A stretch of DNA of 64,000 nucleotides from Pneumocystis sp. 'macacae'. Taxonomy: Eukaryota > Ascomycota > Pneumocystomycetes > Pneumocystales > Pneumocystaceae. The notes beneath the pieces are model-generated. The model was not told the origin of the DNA. It ran no database searches and was given only the letters and a program-made list of their open reading frames with translations. Where the stretch lies: NCBI GenBank assembly GCA_018127085.1, contig CM030732.1:310001-374000 (forward strand), written 5' to 3'. Of the stretch, positions 1 to 12,591 are shown one piece after another; position 1 is the first letter of the stretch; each line of letters begins with the position of its first letter. The position numbers and the translations under genes are program-made.

Positions 1-1784
1 CTAAGATGATCTTTTTTATCTATTTCCTTTGGATGTTTAACTATATTAAGCCATTTTTTTTCAGGTTTCTGATATTTGTTTATTACTTGAGACAATAATT
101 CGTATTCTGATAATCCAATACATGTAAAATATTTATCAGATTTTTCCGATTCGTTTTTTATAAGATCTGTTGATATTACATCCCAAAATCCTAAATTATG
201 GAAATTGTTCCATCCTTCTTCTGTATTAATCATTCCTTGCAATCCATTGCATATCCATAATCGATAATCAATATTATATGAGTTTTTTTCTTTCCATAAA
301 TATATAAATATATCCATAATAGGTGATGCATATTTTCTTAAACTTTCGTCTTCTTTTAACCATAGACATAACGATCTTATAGACGAAATTACAATCAAAT
401 CGTTAGAAATATCAGAGCAATTCTTTTTCAAAGATGAATTTTTGTTTTTTTTAAAATTTTCCCATCTATCTTTTAGGAAATCTATAGATTCTTCAAATGC
501 TTCTTTGAAAGATCTTTGCAAAAGTAATAATTCTGAAGCTTGGAAAATTATAGTTTCAGAATTTGAAAGATAAATTATCATAGACTCTAAAATTTCATAG
601 TCTGTAGAAAGTCTTTGAGATTCTTCAGAAATATGTTCAGATGTTAATTTTTTCATTATATTGGGTAATATTGAACGGATATCCACAGATGCTAAACTAG
701 TAAAAAGAACACAAAAAGTCCTAGCTTCTTCTTGATTCGATGCACATGATAATATAAAATCGATACTTTGTAAGCGAAGAATTGAAGACAAAAGACTTGA
801 TGTAATTTTTCGAGTAGAATCAGCTTAAAAAATTAGATGGTTAAAACTATGATTAAGTATTACATTGATCTTCTTTTATGAGAGTATATAAAATGTTATA
901 TAATGTTTTTTTAATTTCTATATTCTTAATTAGAATATTATAAAACTAAAAATAATAAGCTTTGAATGTATTATAAGGTATTTTTACTTCTGTTTTGATA
1001 TTTGAAAAAATATCATTAAAAAAAGAAAGTACAATCAGTCTCTTTTTGTCTTTACTTTGTCTTAGAATATTTGCCATATCTTTCATACACTTTCTGAGAG
1101 ATAATTTAAAATGATGAATATTAGATTCATAAGTTAAGGATTTTATAAACGCATATTTTATTAAATCGATTATTTTTTCAGATAATGCTTTATGAATTTA
1201 TAAGAAAATATATTTCATTGATTAAAAAATAATACCGTCACACGATATTTGTATGCAATTGTAGATGATTCTAGCTTGCTGATAATCTAATATTTTAATT
1301 GCACCTAGATGTGATTGTGCCAAAATGATAAGTAAATTCAAAACAGATGGTACGAATAAAAGATTACTGGAAAAAATTAATTTTTTCTTTATAAAATATA
1401 AATTTTTACCTTTCAGGTAAAATAGATACTAAAGAAGGTATTCGATCAATCATATTAGGATCATGAGATAGTTCAGGAAATGATGCAAAAGAAATAAGAA
1501 TATTTAACGCTAGAGTTTTATATTCTAAAGATATATCTTGTGCTCCTTTATCTGTCATTTTTTCTTTTATAGTATTTATTAGATTTGTTTTTCAAAAAAA
1601 GATTTATAAAACCTGATTTCAATAAACGATCTATCCATTGAAAATCAAGTTCTTTCCAGCATTCAAGTATACGAGAAGGTGTTTTAGAAAGAATAGATGG
1701 TAACATAGCAAGAGCTACGAATTTTGGAGTGTCTTCTTTGGATTTCATAAGGGAAAAACAGCGAGAAATAATTGTTTCCTCCAT
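1..1784 (-). CDS. Neurochondrin-like protein (3' end off the window)
   Basis: The ATG at 1784 opens a protein beginning MEETIISRCFSLMKSKED, followed by KFVALAMLPSIL and FQWIDRLLKSG. This fits the start of the neurochondrin family: helical repeats, a 'KF-[AV]-[AG]-L-LP' helix, then a 'FLDRLL' helix. After a GT...AG intron the next exon reads DKGAQDISLEYKTLALNIL. A further intron lies at about 1370-1411, with more introns near 830-1250. The reading frame is still open at base 1 (ends KEIDKKDHL), so the C-terminus is missing. Neurochondrin is an alpha-helical cytosolic protein; its role in fungi is poorly known. The family call rests on the N-terminal half only. The gene is divergent from ESS1 with 181 bp between start codons. 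Confidence 0.7.
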
Positions 1785-1965
1785 TTTAAGTATTTTTTAA
1801 TTATCGAATATTTAAAGATAAAAATAAGATTTTGTTCGTCTTACGAAATACTGAAAAGAATTGAGATTAAAAATATTTGAAATTTTTAGTTTTTATGATT
1901 GAAAGATTTTAGTAATGATATTAATTGTTTTTTTCTCTTTTTGAATGGAGTTTTAATGTTTTTAG

Positions 1966-2637
1966 ATGGTTCAAACTAACGGTTTACCTGAAAATTGGGA
2001 AATAAGATGTTCTCGCTCAAAAAATCTTCCATACTATTATAATTTAAAGACTAATGAATCCTTCTGGGAGCCTCCATTAGGTTCTGACTTAGAAATATTA
2101 AGAAATTATATGATTAGTAATTGTTTAATCCCAGAATTACATCTAGAGAATAAAAAAATAGGGAATAACAAGATTCGTGTCAGTCATCTTTTAGTAAAGC
2201 ATAATCAGAGTAGGAGACCAAGTTCCTGGAAGGAAGTCTGTATTCTCGTTTTTTTATTTGATATTAAATAGATTACAGCAAAATATTACACGAACTAAAC
2301 AAGAAGCAATGGATATCATTCTTGGATATGAGACAAGAATACGTGCTGGAGAAATTAGCCTTGGTGAACTTGCTTTGACAGAATCAGATTGCAGTAGTGC
2401 TAAAAAAGCGGGAGATTTGTAATAATTTTTATATTTTTAAACATTTGTTTAACTACTTTAGAGGTTTTTTTGAAAGAGGTGCTATGCAACGGGAATTTGA
2501 AGATGCATCATTTGCTTTGTTTCCTGGGGAAATGAGTCATGTTGTCGAAACAGCGAGTGGGTATGTTTGTTTGTGAAATATGTTTTTATAAAACTAATAA
2601 TGTTTGAAGTTTTCATTTAATTGAACGAATTGCTTGA
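1966..2637 (+). CDS. ESS1: Peptidyl-prolyl cis/trans isomerase Ess1/Pin1
   Basis: Four exons (introns 2236-2278, 2419-2461 and 2561-2609) give a protein of about 178 residues, the normal size for Ess1/Pin1. The N-terminus is a WW domain (GLPENWEIRCSRSKNLPYYY, then FWEPP). After a linker comes a parvulin domain beginning VSHLLVKHNQSRRPSSW, with the usual ITRTKQEA helix, the FERGAMQREFEDASFAL segment and the terminal HLIERI strand. The family isomerises phospho-Ser/Thr-Pro bonds, notably in the RNA polymerase II C-terminal domain, and acts in the nucleus. The basic loop after the first parvulin strand (KHNQSRR) is where the substrate phosphate is bound in this family. All three splice junctions keep frame and rebuild conserved family sequence. 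Confidence 0.95.
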
Positions 2638-2935
2638 AATTTTTCTATTCTATCTATTTTATTTTCTATGTTAGTTTGTTATATGAGTTATAGCTTACTA
2701 ATAGAAGTTACTAAAAGTAAAATAAAAAATATATTTTTGAATATTTTTTGATTTTTATGTTTATCTATTGTTTTATGTTTTTAATAATATGTTTAAAAAG
2801 TTTTATATTTTCTTAATTGGTTTAAAATTTAATTTTTTATAAGTTTATATTATAGACACCTGTGTCGATGTTTAAAAAAGTTGAAATTAAATAGAATATT
2901 CTAAATAAGTGGTTATTTTGGGTTAGAATTTGAAA

Positions 2936-4830
2936 ATGGCGTATGGAAGTTTTGAAAAGTACGCGATTACCTCTATTTTTTTGAAGATTTTGCTTTTCCC
3001 GGCCTAGTATAATATTTTATACTAATAATAAGCTGATAATAGTTTAGTAGATCAACAGATTTTGAAGTTCATCGGAATTGGATGGTATTTTAATTATAAT
3101 AGTTTTTTGTACTTACATTTTTTAATATTATTGAAGGCTTTAACTTATAGTCTTCCGTTATCTAAGTGGTATTATGATGTATAATTTAATAAAAAAATTT
3201 AAATTTTAATAACATATTTTTCAGGATACATCACAGTGGACTTTGGATTATCCTCCGTTCTTTTGTTGGATGGAATATTTGTTTTCTTTGTTTGGACAGT
3301 GGATAGATCCGGAGATGTTAAAAGTTACTAATCTTAATTATGCAAGTAATAAAACTATATATTTTCAGAGATCGACTGTTATTATTATGGATTTTGTGTT
3401 GATATATAGTTTGAAGAGGTAAGGATTTTGTATTAATGAGTGATCCCTTATGGGTAGGTATATTCAATTAAATCATTCTTCAGAAAAAAGATTATCTAAA
3501 ATTGTTGCTATTTCCATCGTCCTTTCTCCTGGATTATTCATAATTGATCATATTCATTTTCAGTATAACGGGTTTTTATATGGATTGCTTTTATTATCTA
3601 TTTGTTATGCAAAAAATTTTGATAAAATTTTAAGAAGCTGTGTCATTTTTTTTATTTTATTATGTTTCAAACATCTTTATCTTTATCTTGCACCAGCATA
3701 TTTTGTATATGTTATGCGTGTATACTGTTTATCTCCAAGCTTAAGAGTTAATCTTAAAAATACCATTAAATTAACTATTTCTGCTTTTCTAGTTATAGCA
3801 TTAGCTTTTGGTCCATTTATATATTATAATCAAATAGGACAGATTAGATCTAGACTTTTTCCGTTTTCAAGAGGGTTAACTCATACTTATTGGGCACCTA
3901 ACATATGGGCTTTGTATTCTTTTATCGACAGAGTTTTAATTGCATGTAAAGTTATACTTTATCCAGAAAATGTGTTTTTAATTTTAGTTATAGTGGCTCC
4001 GCATTTAAATATTGTTCCTAGACAAGAAGCTATTTTGTCTTCAACTAGAGGATTAGTAGGTGATACTTTTTTTGGAATTCTCCCGAATATCACACCTATG
4101 ATGACTTTTATAGTTACTTGTTTTTTTCAAATGGTTACTATTTTTAATTGATTGTTCTTTTTCTTATGAGAATAGATTTATTTGGTTAAGTTGTTTATAA
4201 GGCCGTCGTATAATGTATTTCTTGGTGCAGTTATACTTTGTGGGTTTTCTTCTTTTATTTTTGGATGGCATGTGCATGAGAAAGCAATACTTATGGTTAT
4301 AATTCCATTTAGGTATATTTTTGTTTTATAGAGTTTTTTTTTAATAATTAGTCTTCTTTCTCTTAGAGATAGGAGATATTTTACAGCATTTTGTCCTTTG
4401 GTTATTGCAGGATATGTTTCTCTTTTCCCTTTAATTTTTACCCCATTAGGTTATTTTTTAGTACTCAAAAATATTTTTTAATATGGTTTAGAAAGTTTTA
4501 TTAAATTTGTATATACTATAGCATGGTTATTGGTATTTCTTGTACCATCTGAAATTATGGTACCTGCGTATGTTTTTTTTTTTAAAAATTACTATGATAA
4601 TATTTTATAGATCTACAAAAAGAATTTTTCTTTTAAATCGTGCTTCTTCTATTTATATTTTTATATTTATTCCTCTTTTGATTTACACAACTTTTTTTCA
4701 TGACTTGATATTTGGATCAACTGAAAAATATCAATATTTCCCACTAATGTTAATTAGTACATATTGCTCTTGGGGTATTCTATGTTCATGGTTTGGATTT
4801 TCATTGCTATATCTTACTGACTTATCATAA
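2936..4830 (+). CDS. ALG8: Dolichyl-P-Glc:Glc1Man9GlcNAc2-PP-dolichol glucosyltransferase Alg8
   Basis: The start at 2936 gives [24 protein letters not shown]. Splicing of 3007-3049 joins this to [26 protein letters not shown] and [16 protein letters not shown], the luminal loop signature of Alg6/Alg8 transferases (catalytic Asp in [10 protein letters not shown]). The body is polytopic, with many hydrophobic helices and [10 protein letters not shown]. The C-terminal part has [11 protein letters not shown], which matches Alg8 closely. At least seven short introns interrupt it. The enzyme adds the second glucose to the lipid-linked oligosaccharide in the ER lumen during N-glycan assembly. Alg6 is the alternative paralogue, but the C-terminal HVHEKAIL and [14 protein letters not shown] context favours Alg8. 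It converges on PFS2, whose stop lies 117 bp away. Confidence 0.92.
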
Positions 4831-4947
4831 AATATCTGAATAGATATTATATTTTAAAATAAAAAGCTATTTCTTATGTATTTAAATTATTTAAGTTTTA
4901 TAAATTACTAATATATACGTTCTTCATTCTTAGAATCATGTCTAAAC

Positions 4948-6622
4948 TTATTGAGTCTTCAATAGATTTTGCATGTTTTTATCTGATGATACTGATATAA
5001 GTCCTGGTGGAACAATATGAGGAAGTGATGACATTGTTGAAAAATCATTTTGATTTTTGAAACTGGACAATGCTTGAAGTCCTGGAAGTATGAATTTTGA
5101 AAACATAGGTGGTTGCTCAATAGAACTATTATGTTGTTGAGAGCGATAAGATTCGTTTTCATCTATTAAAATATCTGCTTCTTCTTCTTCTTCTTCTTGA
5201 GTTTTTTTTGTCATTTTTTCACTAATCCCTAATGCTTCTGCGGCTTCTTCTCCAATATAATATTTGTCTTTAAAAGCAATAGGGTCACCAGGACGCGATC
5301 TTGCCCAAAATCGTGTATATCTGTCATTTGAACCAGTAGATAAAAGATGACCAAGAGGATGATATTGCATAGACCATATAGATGATTCATGAGCATATGG
5401 TATAGAAACTGTAGGGTTACATAATAATGAAGATGCTGAGAACGCTATGCCCATTTTAATTTGTGAATTTTCAGATAATGAATATTCGTCAATAATATAA
5501 TGGTTTATAGTGCCATTTGCTCCACCTGTGGTCAAAATAGATGGAATTATAGGATGCCAAGCAAGAGATGTTACATCTTTCTCATGTCCACGTAATATTC
5601 TTAAATCTTTCATAGCACGAATGTCAAATACACGTGTAACACTATCCCGAGAACATGTAGCCAACAGATCGCCATTTGTTGGTTGGAATGCTGCTTGATA
5701 AACTGTATTTTTGTGTCCATGTAGCGTTGTGAGACATCGTCCTGACCTAGGATCCCATAATTTAACAAGATTATCTTTTGAGCCTGACGCTAATAATCCT
5801 TTTGACGGATGCCAATCAACAGTTTTTACATCCCATCCATGGCCTGTTAGCTTTTGTTCTTCATGTGCTTCGGTAAAATTCCATATTTTGATCGAACCAT
5901 CATCTGAAGCTGTCGCAAATTTACTATCTGTTGAAGAGAATCTAAAATGATAATTAATTTGAAAAAAAAAAAAATAATTGTTATTTATTTACGAAATGTC
6001 TCTAACTGCTTCCGGATGCGCATTTAAAACCTTTACATTGTTCATATTAGGCTGCCAGTATTTAACAATACCTGATTGATCTGATGATAAAAAAAAATCG
6101 CCTGAATTCGACCATTCACATGCTCTTATAGCATGATCATGTGCCTATATATTTATTTTATTGTTTCATATTAGAATTATGTTGAAATACTTGCAAAATT
6201 GTTTCAAAATTAAATGTTAACCCATTCCATAATGTAAACTCTCCACTACTTGAACCTGTTAATAATCGTCTTCCATCCGGTGTCCATTTCACAACATTTA
6301 CTGGATGTTTTACTTTGTTTGATGATGCATGTATATATTTAGTAGGTAGATTCAATGATGGATTATATTGATAAGCAGATGGTGGTAATAACTAGAAAAG
6401 TTAATATAAAATATCTTTATCATAATTTACATCAATAATAAAATCCTGTTTTGGGAGCATGTATTTAATATCTTTAAATGATTTTATTTTCGATCTTTCT
6501 TGGAACCAACGTGTTATTCCACTTCCATAGTCAACTGTTCGTCGTTGTATGGGTTTTTTCATAGGATCTTTACGTCGAAGCCCTTCTTGTCCTATATCTA
6601 CTTCTAGCAAATGCTGATCCAT
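4948..6622 (-). CDS. PFS2: Polyadenylation factor subunit 2 (WD repeat, WDR33/Pfs2)
   Basis: The protein starts [19 protein letters not shown], followed by the family's [14 protein letters not shown] segment, then seven WD40 repeats. Repeat cores include [57 protein letters not shown] and [17 protein letters not shown]. The C-terminal tail has an acidic run of glutamates (about 5190-5210). Length is about 530 residues over four or more exons. Pfs2/WDR33 is a scaffold of the cleavage and polyadenylation factor that helps recognise the AAUAAA signal in the nucleus. The repeat order and N-terminal YGSGITRWF motif make other WD proteins unlikely. Confidence 0.93.
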
Positions 6623-7610
6623 ATTTATTTATGTTTTTTAAATAACAAATAAAAAATTTTGATGTTTTACTTTTTTTAAATATATTTTGTTGTAACAGTA
6701 AAATTAAATTAATCGTTTAATTAAATTTATATAATTTTTTAATAAATATTTCCATGTTTATAGTGTTGATATTTATGGTAACTTAATTTAATAAATACAA
6801 TTTTTACATTTATTTTTTTATGAAATTTTTAAATTTTCTAAATATGTATTTTTATTTTTTAATACATTTATGTTAAATAATTTTTTAAAATATAAATATT
6901 TTTTATTTATTTTAATGTATTTAAATATGTACAAAAAATGTATTATATATATGTGTGTAAATGATGCACTTTTTGGAATTTTGAATTTTAAGGTATTTTG
7001 AAATGTGTTTTTATTTATTTTTGATTATTTATAGATATTTTTAAATTTCGTATTTGTTTATCATTTATTTATTGGTTGGTTGGTTGATATTTTTCGATAT
7101 TAGTGCAATTAAAAATGTTTATTATTATGTTTTAAAATATTGATTTCTTTTTTATGAATTCATCGATTTTTTGTATTAATTGATACTTTATTTTGAGTAT
7201 GTATATAAATGTTTTTATGCAAAAATTGTTTTTTAACATATATATATTTATTCTAAAATTTTAAATAAAATTTGACTTAATTTGAATAAAAATATATTTG
7301 ACTTGGAGATTGATTTAGTGTTTTTAATTTGTTTGGATTTGGTTTATATGGTTTATATACATTCTTATGATCATATAAGTAAATGTAAGTTATTATAAAA
7401 TTTATTGTTATTGTTGTATTCATAATTAAAAATATTGTTATTGTTGTATTCATAATTAAAAATATTGTTATTTTAAAATAATTGAATATTTTAAAATGAG
7501 GTTTTTGTATAATTTTATTTATAGTTTTAGAGATTTGCTTTTTTTACGATTTGTTTAGATTATAAAAAATTAGAAAAAAATATTCTAAGTTGAGAAATCA
7601 CAATAATAAG
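6623..7610. other. Gene-free AT-rich divergent intergenic region
   Basis: The region lies between the divergent starts of PFS2 and SEC14. It is very AT-rich with poly-T/poly-A runs and no supportable exon. It holds a short tandem duplication, listed separately, and presumably both promoters. Confidence 0.7.
7404..7473. repeat. 30-bp tandem duplication (2.3 copies)
   Basis: The unit ATTGTTATTG...AATTAAAAAT (30 bp) occurs exactly at 7404-7433 and 7434-7463, then restarts for about 8-10 bases. It lies in the SEC14 upstream region. Confidence 0.95.
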
Positions 7611-8923
7611 ATGCATAAAGTCCATGTTTTTATCTATATTAGGATGGATTGCTGATTATTTTTTTAGTCGTTTGTTTCGGACGATCAGCAGATAGATACA
7701 GATTTTGTAACAGGTCATCCGGGCAATACAACTAAAGAACAAGATATGAAAGTAGAAGAATTACAAAAAGATCTTTTGAAAGAGGGTTTTTCTGAAAGGA
7801 TTGACCTTCCATCTATGGTTATATTTGTTTTTATTGCATTAATATATTGTAATTAAGAATTTATAGTTGCGATTCCTTAGAGCTCGCAAGTTTGATGTTT
7901 CTCAGGCTAAGACAATGTTCATAGAATGTGAAAGATGGAGAAAAGATTTTGGGGTTGATGATATTGTAAAAACATTTCATTATCATGAGAAGTTAGATGT
8001 TTTTAAGTTTTATCCTCAATACTATCATAAAGAGGACAGGGTTTATATTTTAATTTTTACATGCATATATGTTTACATATATATAAGGAAGGTCGTCCTA
8101 TTTATATAGAACATCTTGGAAAAATAAATCTTCATGAAATGTATAAAATTACTACGGAAGAACGAATGCTTCAAAATCTTGTTTATGAATATGAAAAATT
8201 TATTGGTTATAGACTGGTAAGTTTTAATTTTATCAATCTGTCTTTTTTGAAAGAAAAGCCTGCATGCTCTCGGAAATACGGAAAACTTATTGAAACTTCA
8301 TGTACAATTATGGATCTTAAAGGTGTAGGTATTTCTAGTATTAGTTCAGTATATGGCTATGTAAAAAGAGCTTCTGCTATTGGACAAGTATTATTTCTAT
8401 TTTGAATATTTTATTTTATTTACTTATTTATAGGCAAGATATCCAGAAAGGATGGGTAATATTTAAAATATTAAAAAAATTGTATTGAATTTAGTTTTTA
8501 GGAAAATTTTTTATGATTAATGCTCCTTGGGGATTTTCGTCTGCATTTAAGGTAATAAAGCTTCTTTTGGATCCAGCAACAGTTAGTAAAATATATATTC
8601 TTGGGACTAATTATAAATCGGTTTTGTTGGACCAAATTCCTGAAGAAAACTTGCCGAAAACTCTTGGTGGTACTTGTGAGTGTGATGGGGGATGCGAATT
8701 TTCTGATGCTGGTGCATGGAATGATCCTCAATTTATAGAATCACAAAATGAGAATAATAATCAAGATATTGATAATAATAATGTTAGTAACGCAATTCAA
8801 GGAAAAACAGTCCAAATGGAGCAAAGTCATGTTTCTGTCCTCTTAAATGATGTGAATTGTCGAAAACAACTAGAATTAACTCCCGCCTTTTCGAATGCAG
8901 AAGATACGCATCCTATTCGATAA
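7611..8923 (+). CDS. SEC14: Sec14-type phosphatidylinositol/phosphatidylcholine transfer protein
   Basis: Exons encode [27 protein letters not shown] and [19 protein letters not shown], the CRAL-TRIO N-terminal helices. These are followed by the lipid-binding CRAL-TRIO core: [28 protein letters not shown] [32 protein letters not shown] and [20 protein letters not shown]. These are hallmark Sec14 segments. The protein is about 350 residues, with an Asn-rich C-terminal tail beyond the lipid-binding fold. It exchanges PI and PC between membranes and supports Golgi secretion. The start is inferred: a tiny first exon (ATG CAT AAA, 7611-7619) spliced by a GTCCAT...TTTAG intron restores the frame. 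An in-frame TAG precedes the second exon, so some splice is required. Other introns rebuild conserved residues without frame loss. Confidence 0.92.
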
Positions 8924-9115
8924 AAAAAGCATTTGCATTTTATCTTGATGTTTTCATATGGTTCTTTTAATATGGAGAAATGCAAAAATAAATAGACGTA
9001 TAATGATAGATAATTAAAGAATAAGTATTTTAGTAAAGGATTCGGTATATATATATAAAATATAAAACTGTACACTTTATTTAATTTATAACTTTGAGCT
9101 TTTCCCGTTGATATT

Positions 9116-9919
9116 TTAATTTTCATAAAGGTGTTTTATAATTTTTATAGATTTTTCAAGTTTAGTATTGGTGGCTGGAATTGACTGTATAAAAATTAGG
9201 GCTTTTTTGTGAAATGGTATATATACTGTCTTTAGTTGTTTCATAATGGATACTGCATTGGTGTATTCTTCTTTAATTTCATTTTCTCGCTCTAATTTGG
9301 GCTCTATAATTTGTTTGGTTTCTATAGTTTCTATTAAAGAAATTTCTGGCAAATTGATTTTTATTTCTGATATTTTTTGGTTGCTTTCGTGTTCAAGTAT
9401 TTTCTTCGGGATTTCTCTTCGTAGTTGTGCTGTCTTTAGTACTGTTTCTTCAATTTCATTATGTAATGATTGTAGTTTGTTGTTTAGATCATAATCGAAT
9501 GGCTCTAAAACTAAAGCTAATTAAGAATATGTGCAGAATTTTTCATAATATTATGCGCTACCATAATCATCCATTATTGTTTTTTGTGCTTCAATTCCAT
9601 TAATTATAATGTTTGGTTTGGCTAATTCAAATGTTTTTGTTGCAAACTGGTTTGAAATTAAAATAACAGAAAATGATAATAATTATATACATCTTCTAAT
9701 ATATTTTCAACTTTTTTTCTTAAAATATTTTCTGAATCGTTTGATACATTTTTAGGCATATGTTTTTGTAGTTTTTCTTGAAGTGTTTTGTTAAAATTTA
9801 TTGATAGATATTTTAAATCAGCTATTCTAAATAAAATTTAGAATAGATTCTTAAAAACAATTATTTTTTTACGAATCTAAATGTATTTTTGGAAGTGATT
9901 TATCGCATTTAAAAGACAT
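9116..9919 (-). CDS. Kinetochore protein Mis14/Nsl1 (MIND/Mis12 complex)
   Basis: The ATG at 9919 gives MSFKCDKSLPKIHLDS, then after an intron IADLKYLSINFNKTLQEKLQKHMP, ENILRKKVENILEDFATKTFELA and KPNIIINGIEA. A further exon begins EPFDYDLNNKLQSLHNEIEE and continues with TAQLRREIPKKI. The order of these helices, the 'INGI' turn and the EPFD motif match fungal Mis14/Nsl1. This is a coiled-coil subunit of the four-protein Mis12/MIND complex that links centromeric chromatin to the Ndc80 complex. It is about 215 residues in four exons, similar to the fission yeast protein. Similarity is modest because this family diverges quickly. The assignment rests on motif order. Confidence 0.72.
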
Positions 9920-10724
9920 AGTTTTAGGATTTTATTTTTTAGTTGGAGTTCATGCGTTTTGGTTTTTGAGTTTACAAAAAAAATATATTTATATTTTTGA
10001 TGAACTTTTTTTTAATATTATAGTATATGTTTTATAATGATATAGGATTATTTTATATACATTTTTTAATGTATTTAAAAAACATTAATACAATATACTA
10101 TTAATAATATATTATGAAATATTTATTTATAAGTTATTTTTATTTAGAATGCTATAATTTCTTAGATATTTTTATTTAGAATGCTATAATTTCTTAGATA
10201 TTTTTAATGAATATTATATTAAGTTTTAATATATATTATATATTGTTAAATATTTCATATATTTATAAAAGTATGTTATAGATATTTTTGGTTTAAAGTA
10301 AAAAGTAAAAATCGATTACGATTTTATAAAACTTATGTAAATAGTTATTTGTTTTTATGATATATATGATTACCTTTGATTATTACTATTATTTATTTAT
10401 TATCTTAAAGATCCAGATAAGTATCTAAATATAGAAAACGTATTATTAGTAATTTATATATCGTTTGTTATATATTCAATTAATCTATATACATTATAGG
10501 AAAAAATAAAAAAAAATAAAATACTATCCTTGCTTATTTCTTTTATTTAATTTTTTGTATTTTAATTTTGTTATTTCTTTTTGATTTTTTTTTCTAAACT
10601 TCAAATTTGTCAGTTCGGATTACATTAAACGTTTAAAGTTATAAAAAATCGTTATTTAAATAATATATATATATGTCTATATAGGTTTAGGTTCGGCTTT
10701 TAATGTTATTTAAGATTGAAGGCT
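9920..10724. other. Gene-free AT-rich region between divergent genes
   Basis: No exon is supportable. The region contains a 32-bp tandem duplication at 10136-10199 and presumably the promoters of the Mis14-like and DNAJC3-like genes. Confidence 0.7.
10136..10199. repeat. 32-bp tandem duplication
   Basis: The 32-bp unit ATTTTTATTTAGAATGCTAT...TTCTTAGAT is present twice, end to end, at 10136-10167 and 10168-10199 with no mismatch. Confidence 0.95.
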
Positions 10725-12456
10725 ATGCGGTGGAATCTTTTCTTTTTATTGGTTTCAGGATATTTTGTGTTAGGTGATAATTTTTCTGGACAAACAACCC
10801 AGTCACTTCTTGATTCTGCGTCAAGACTTTTTGAAAAAGGAAGACTCTCGGAAGCTGTTGATCTTTATACTGTTGCTATATGTAGTAGTTGTTTTTTAAT
10901 TAATATATGTTTATTTTGTCATTAGCTCGAGATCCATCTAATTATTTAACATTTTTCAAAAGAGCGACTGCGTTAATGTCTTTAGGCAGGAATCATTTGG
11001 CGATAGATGATTTTACTAAAGTTCTTGATCTTAAGCCGGAATTTCCTGCTGCATTATCTCAAAGGGGGAAACTTAGAGCTAGACTTGGAGACTGGGAAAA
11101 TGCAATCGAAGATTTGAAGCGAGTAAATGATTATCAGCATGTATGTTAATAGTTTTTTAATAAGGATAATTCTTACATTTTTAAGTTAAAGGAAGTTATG
11201 GATGCACAAAAGCATGCAATGATGGCTACTGTATCGTTTAATAAAGGTAATATAGAAGATTGTTTGGAGCATTTGAAAGCTGCTATTTCTGTGGCATCAT
11301 TGGTAGCAAGGTTAAGGCTGCTGCGTGCGGATTCGCATATAATTCTTGGCGATGTAGAGAATGCTATCAAGGATTTGATGTTTGTTATAATATTTTAAAT
11401 GACTCTTATTAAAATTATTCATAGACATGCAAGTACTTTGGATCCATCTTCTACTGAAATTTATGTTACTCTTTCTGAGCTTCTTTATTATTCAAAATAT
11501 GAACCAGAACAAGCTATTGTACAGGTTAAACGATGTTTGCATTTTGATCCTGAACAGAAAAAGTGTAAACAGATTTTTCGTTCAATTAAAAAGCTTGAAA
11601 AGGATATTTTAAATGTTAAGAAATTAAGGGAAGGAGGAAAATGGGGTGGAATGGTTATGATTTTGATGAATACTTCAGGTGGGAGCGGTATTTTGGATTT
11701 TGTAGAGAAGAAAATTAAAGAACTTGAGAAAAAAAAATTGATTAGGCCAGGTAGTCCAAAAATTCTTTTGTCTGAATTGAGGGAAATGGCATGTAAAGCA
11801 TATTCTGAGGTAATTTTTTTCAGAACTTTTAAGTATTATGTTTATTAATAAATTGAAGATGGAAAGATATACTAATTCTGAAAAATACTGTTCATTAGCG
11901 TTAGATCTTAATCCTCGATCTATTCCCGCTCTTCTTGATAAGGCCAATATGTTGATGAAAAATGAATTGTATGAAGAGGCATTATCAATATTAACAAAAG
12001 CAAATGAGTATTCACAAGGTCAAGATAATGTAGTAAAGGAGAAGTATTATTTATGTCAAAAACTTTTGCGTCAATCAAAGAAAAAGAATTATTATAAGGT
12101 TCTCGGTGTTAAAAGGGATGCAACTTCGAAAGAAATAAAAGCTGCATATAGGAAATTAGCAAAACAATATCATCCAGATAAATATAGGGGTAGTATGTCT
12201 AAAGAAGAAGTTCTTAGGAAGATGGAAAATATTAATGAAGCATGGAATATTTTATCTAATCCTGGTATTTTCTATTTAATACATTGTTATTATGAATTTA
12301 ATTGAATTAGATTTACGTCAACGGTATGATAACGGCGATGATCCTAATGATACTGGATCAGATAATTCTTACCAGGGCTCACCATATTTTTTCTTTCGAA
12401 ATGATGGCTACGATTTTTACCACGATATGTTTTCTGATAGTTTCTTTTCTAATTAA
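10725..12456 (+). CDS. ER-lumenal TPR-DnaJ co-chaperone (DNAJC3/P58IPK type)
   Basis: The ATG at 10725 is followed by a signal peptide (RWNLFFLLVSGYFVLGDNF). The body is a run of tetratricopeptide repeats (such as ARLGDWENAIEDLKRV and KCLHFDP-like RCLHFDPEQKKCKQIFR). The C-terminus is a J domain, NYYKVLGVKRDATSKEIKAA, with the HPD triad in KQYHPDKYRG and the INEAWNILSNP helix IV. About 490 residues are spread over at least seven exons. No KDEL-type retention signal is visible; the tail ends with aromatic and acidic residues (DFYHDMFSDSFFSN). The family assists the Hsp70 BiP in ER protein folding. Budding yeast has no clear counterpart. The preceding TTG is in frame but is not needed as a start. 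Confidence 0.88.
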
Positions 12457-12591
12457 AAACATTATGGAATTTTTAAGCGGATTTTTGAGATTAGTGAAAT
12501 TGTTATGTATATTATTTCCTTGAGAAATATTTAAGCATTTAATGTAAATATGTAATGGTTATTTTAAAAGTACTCTTGGTTTAAAATATAA

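Noticed and set aside
5510..5950. Plus-strand ORFs opposite PFS2
   Set aside because: They are antisense shadows of clear WD40 coding sequence and have no family resemblance.
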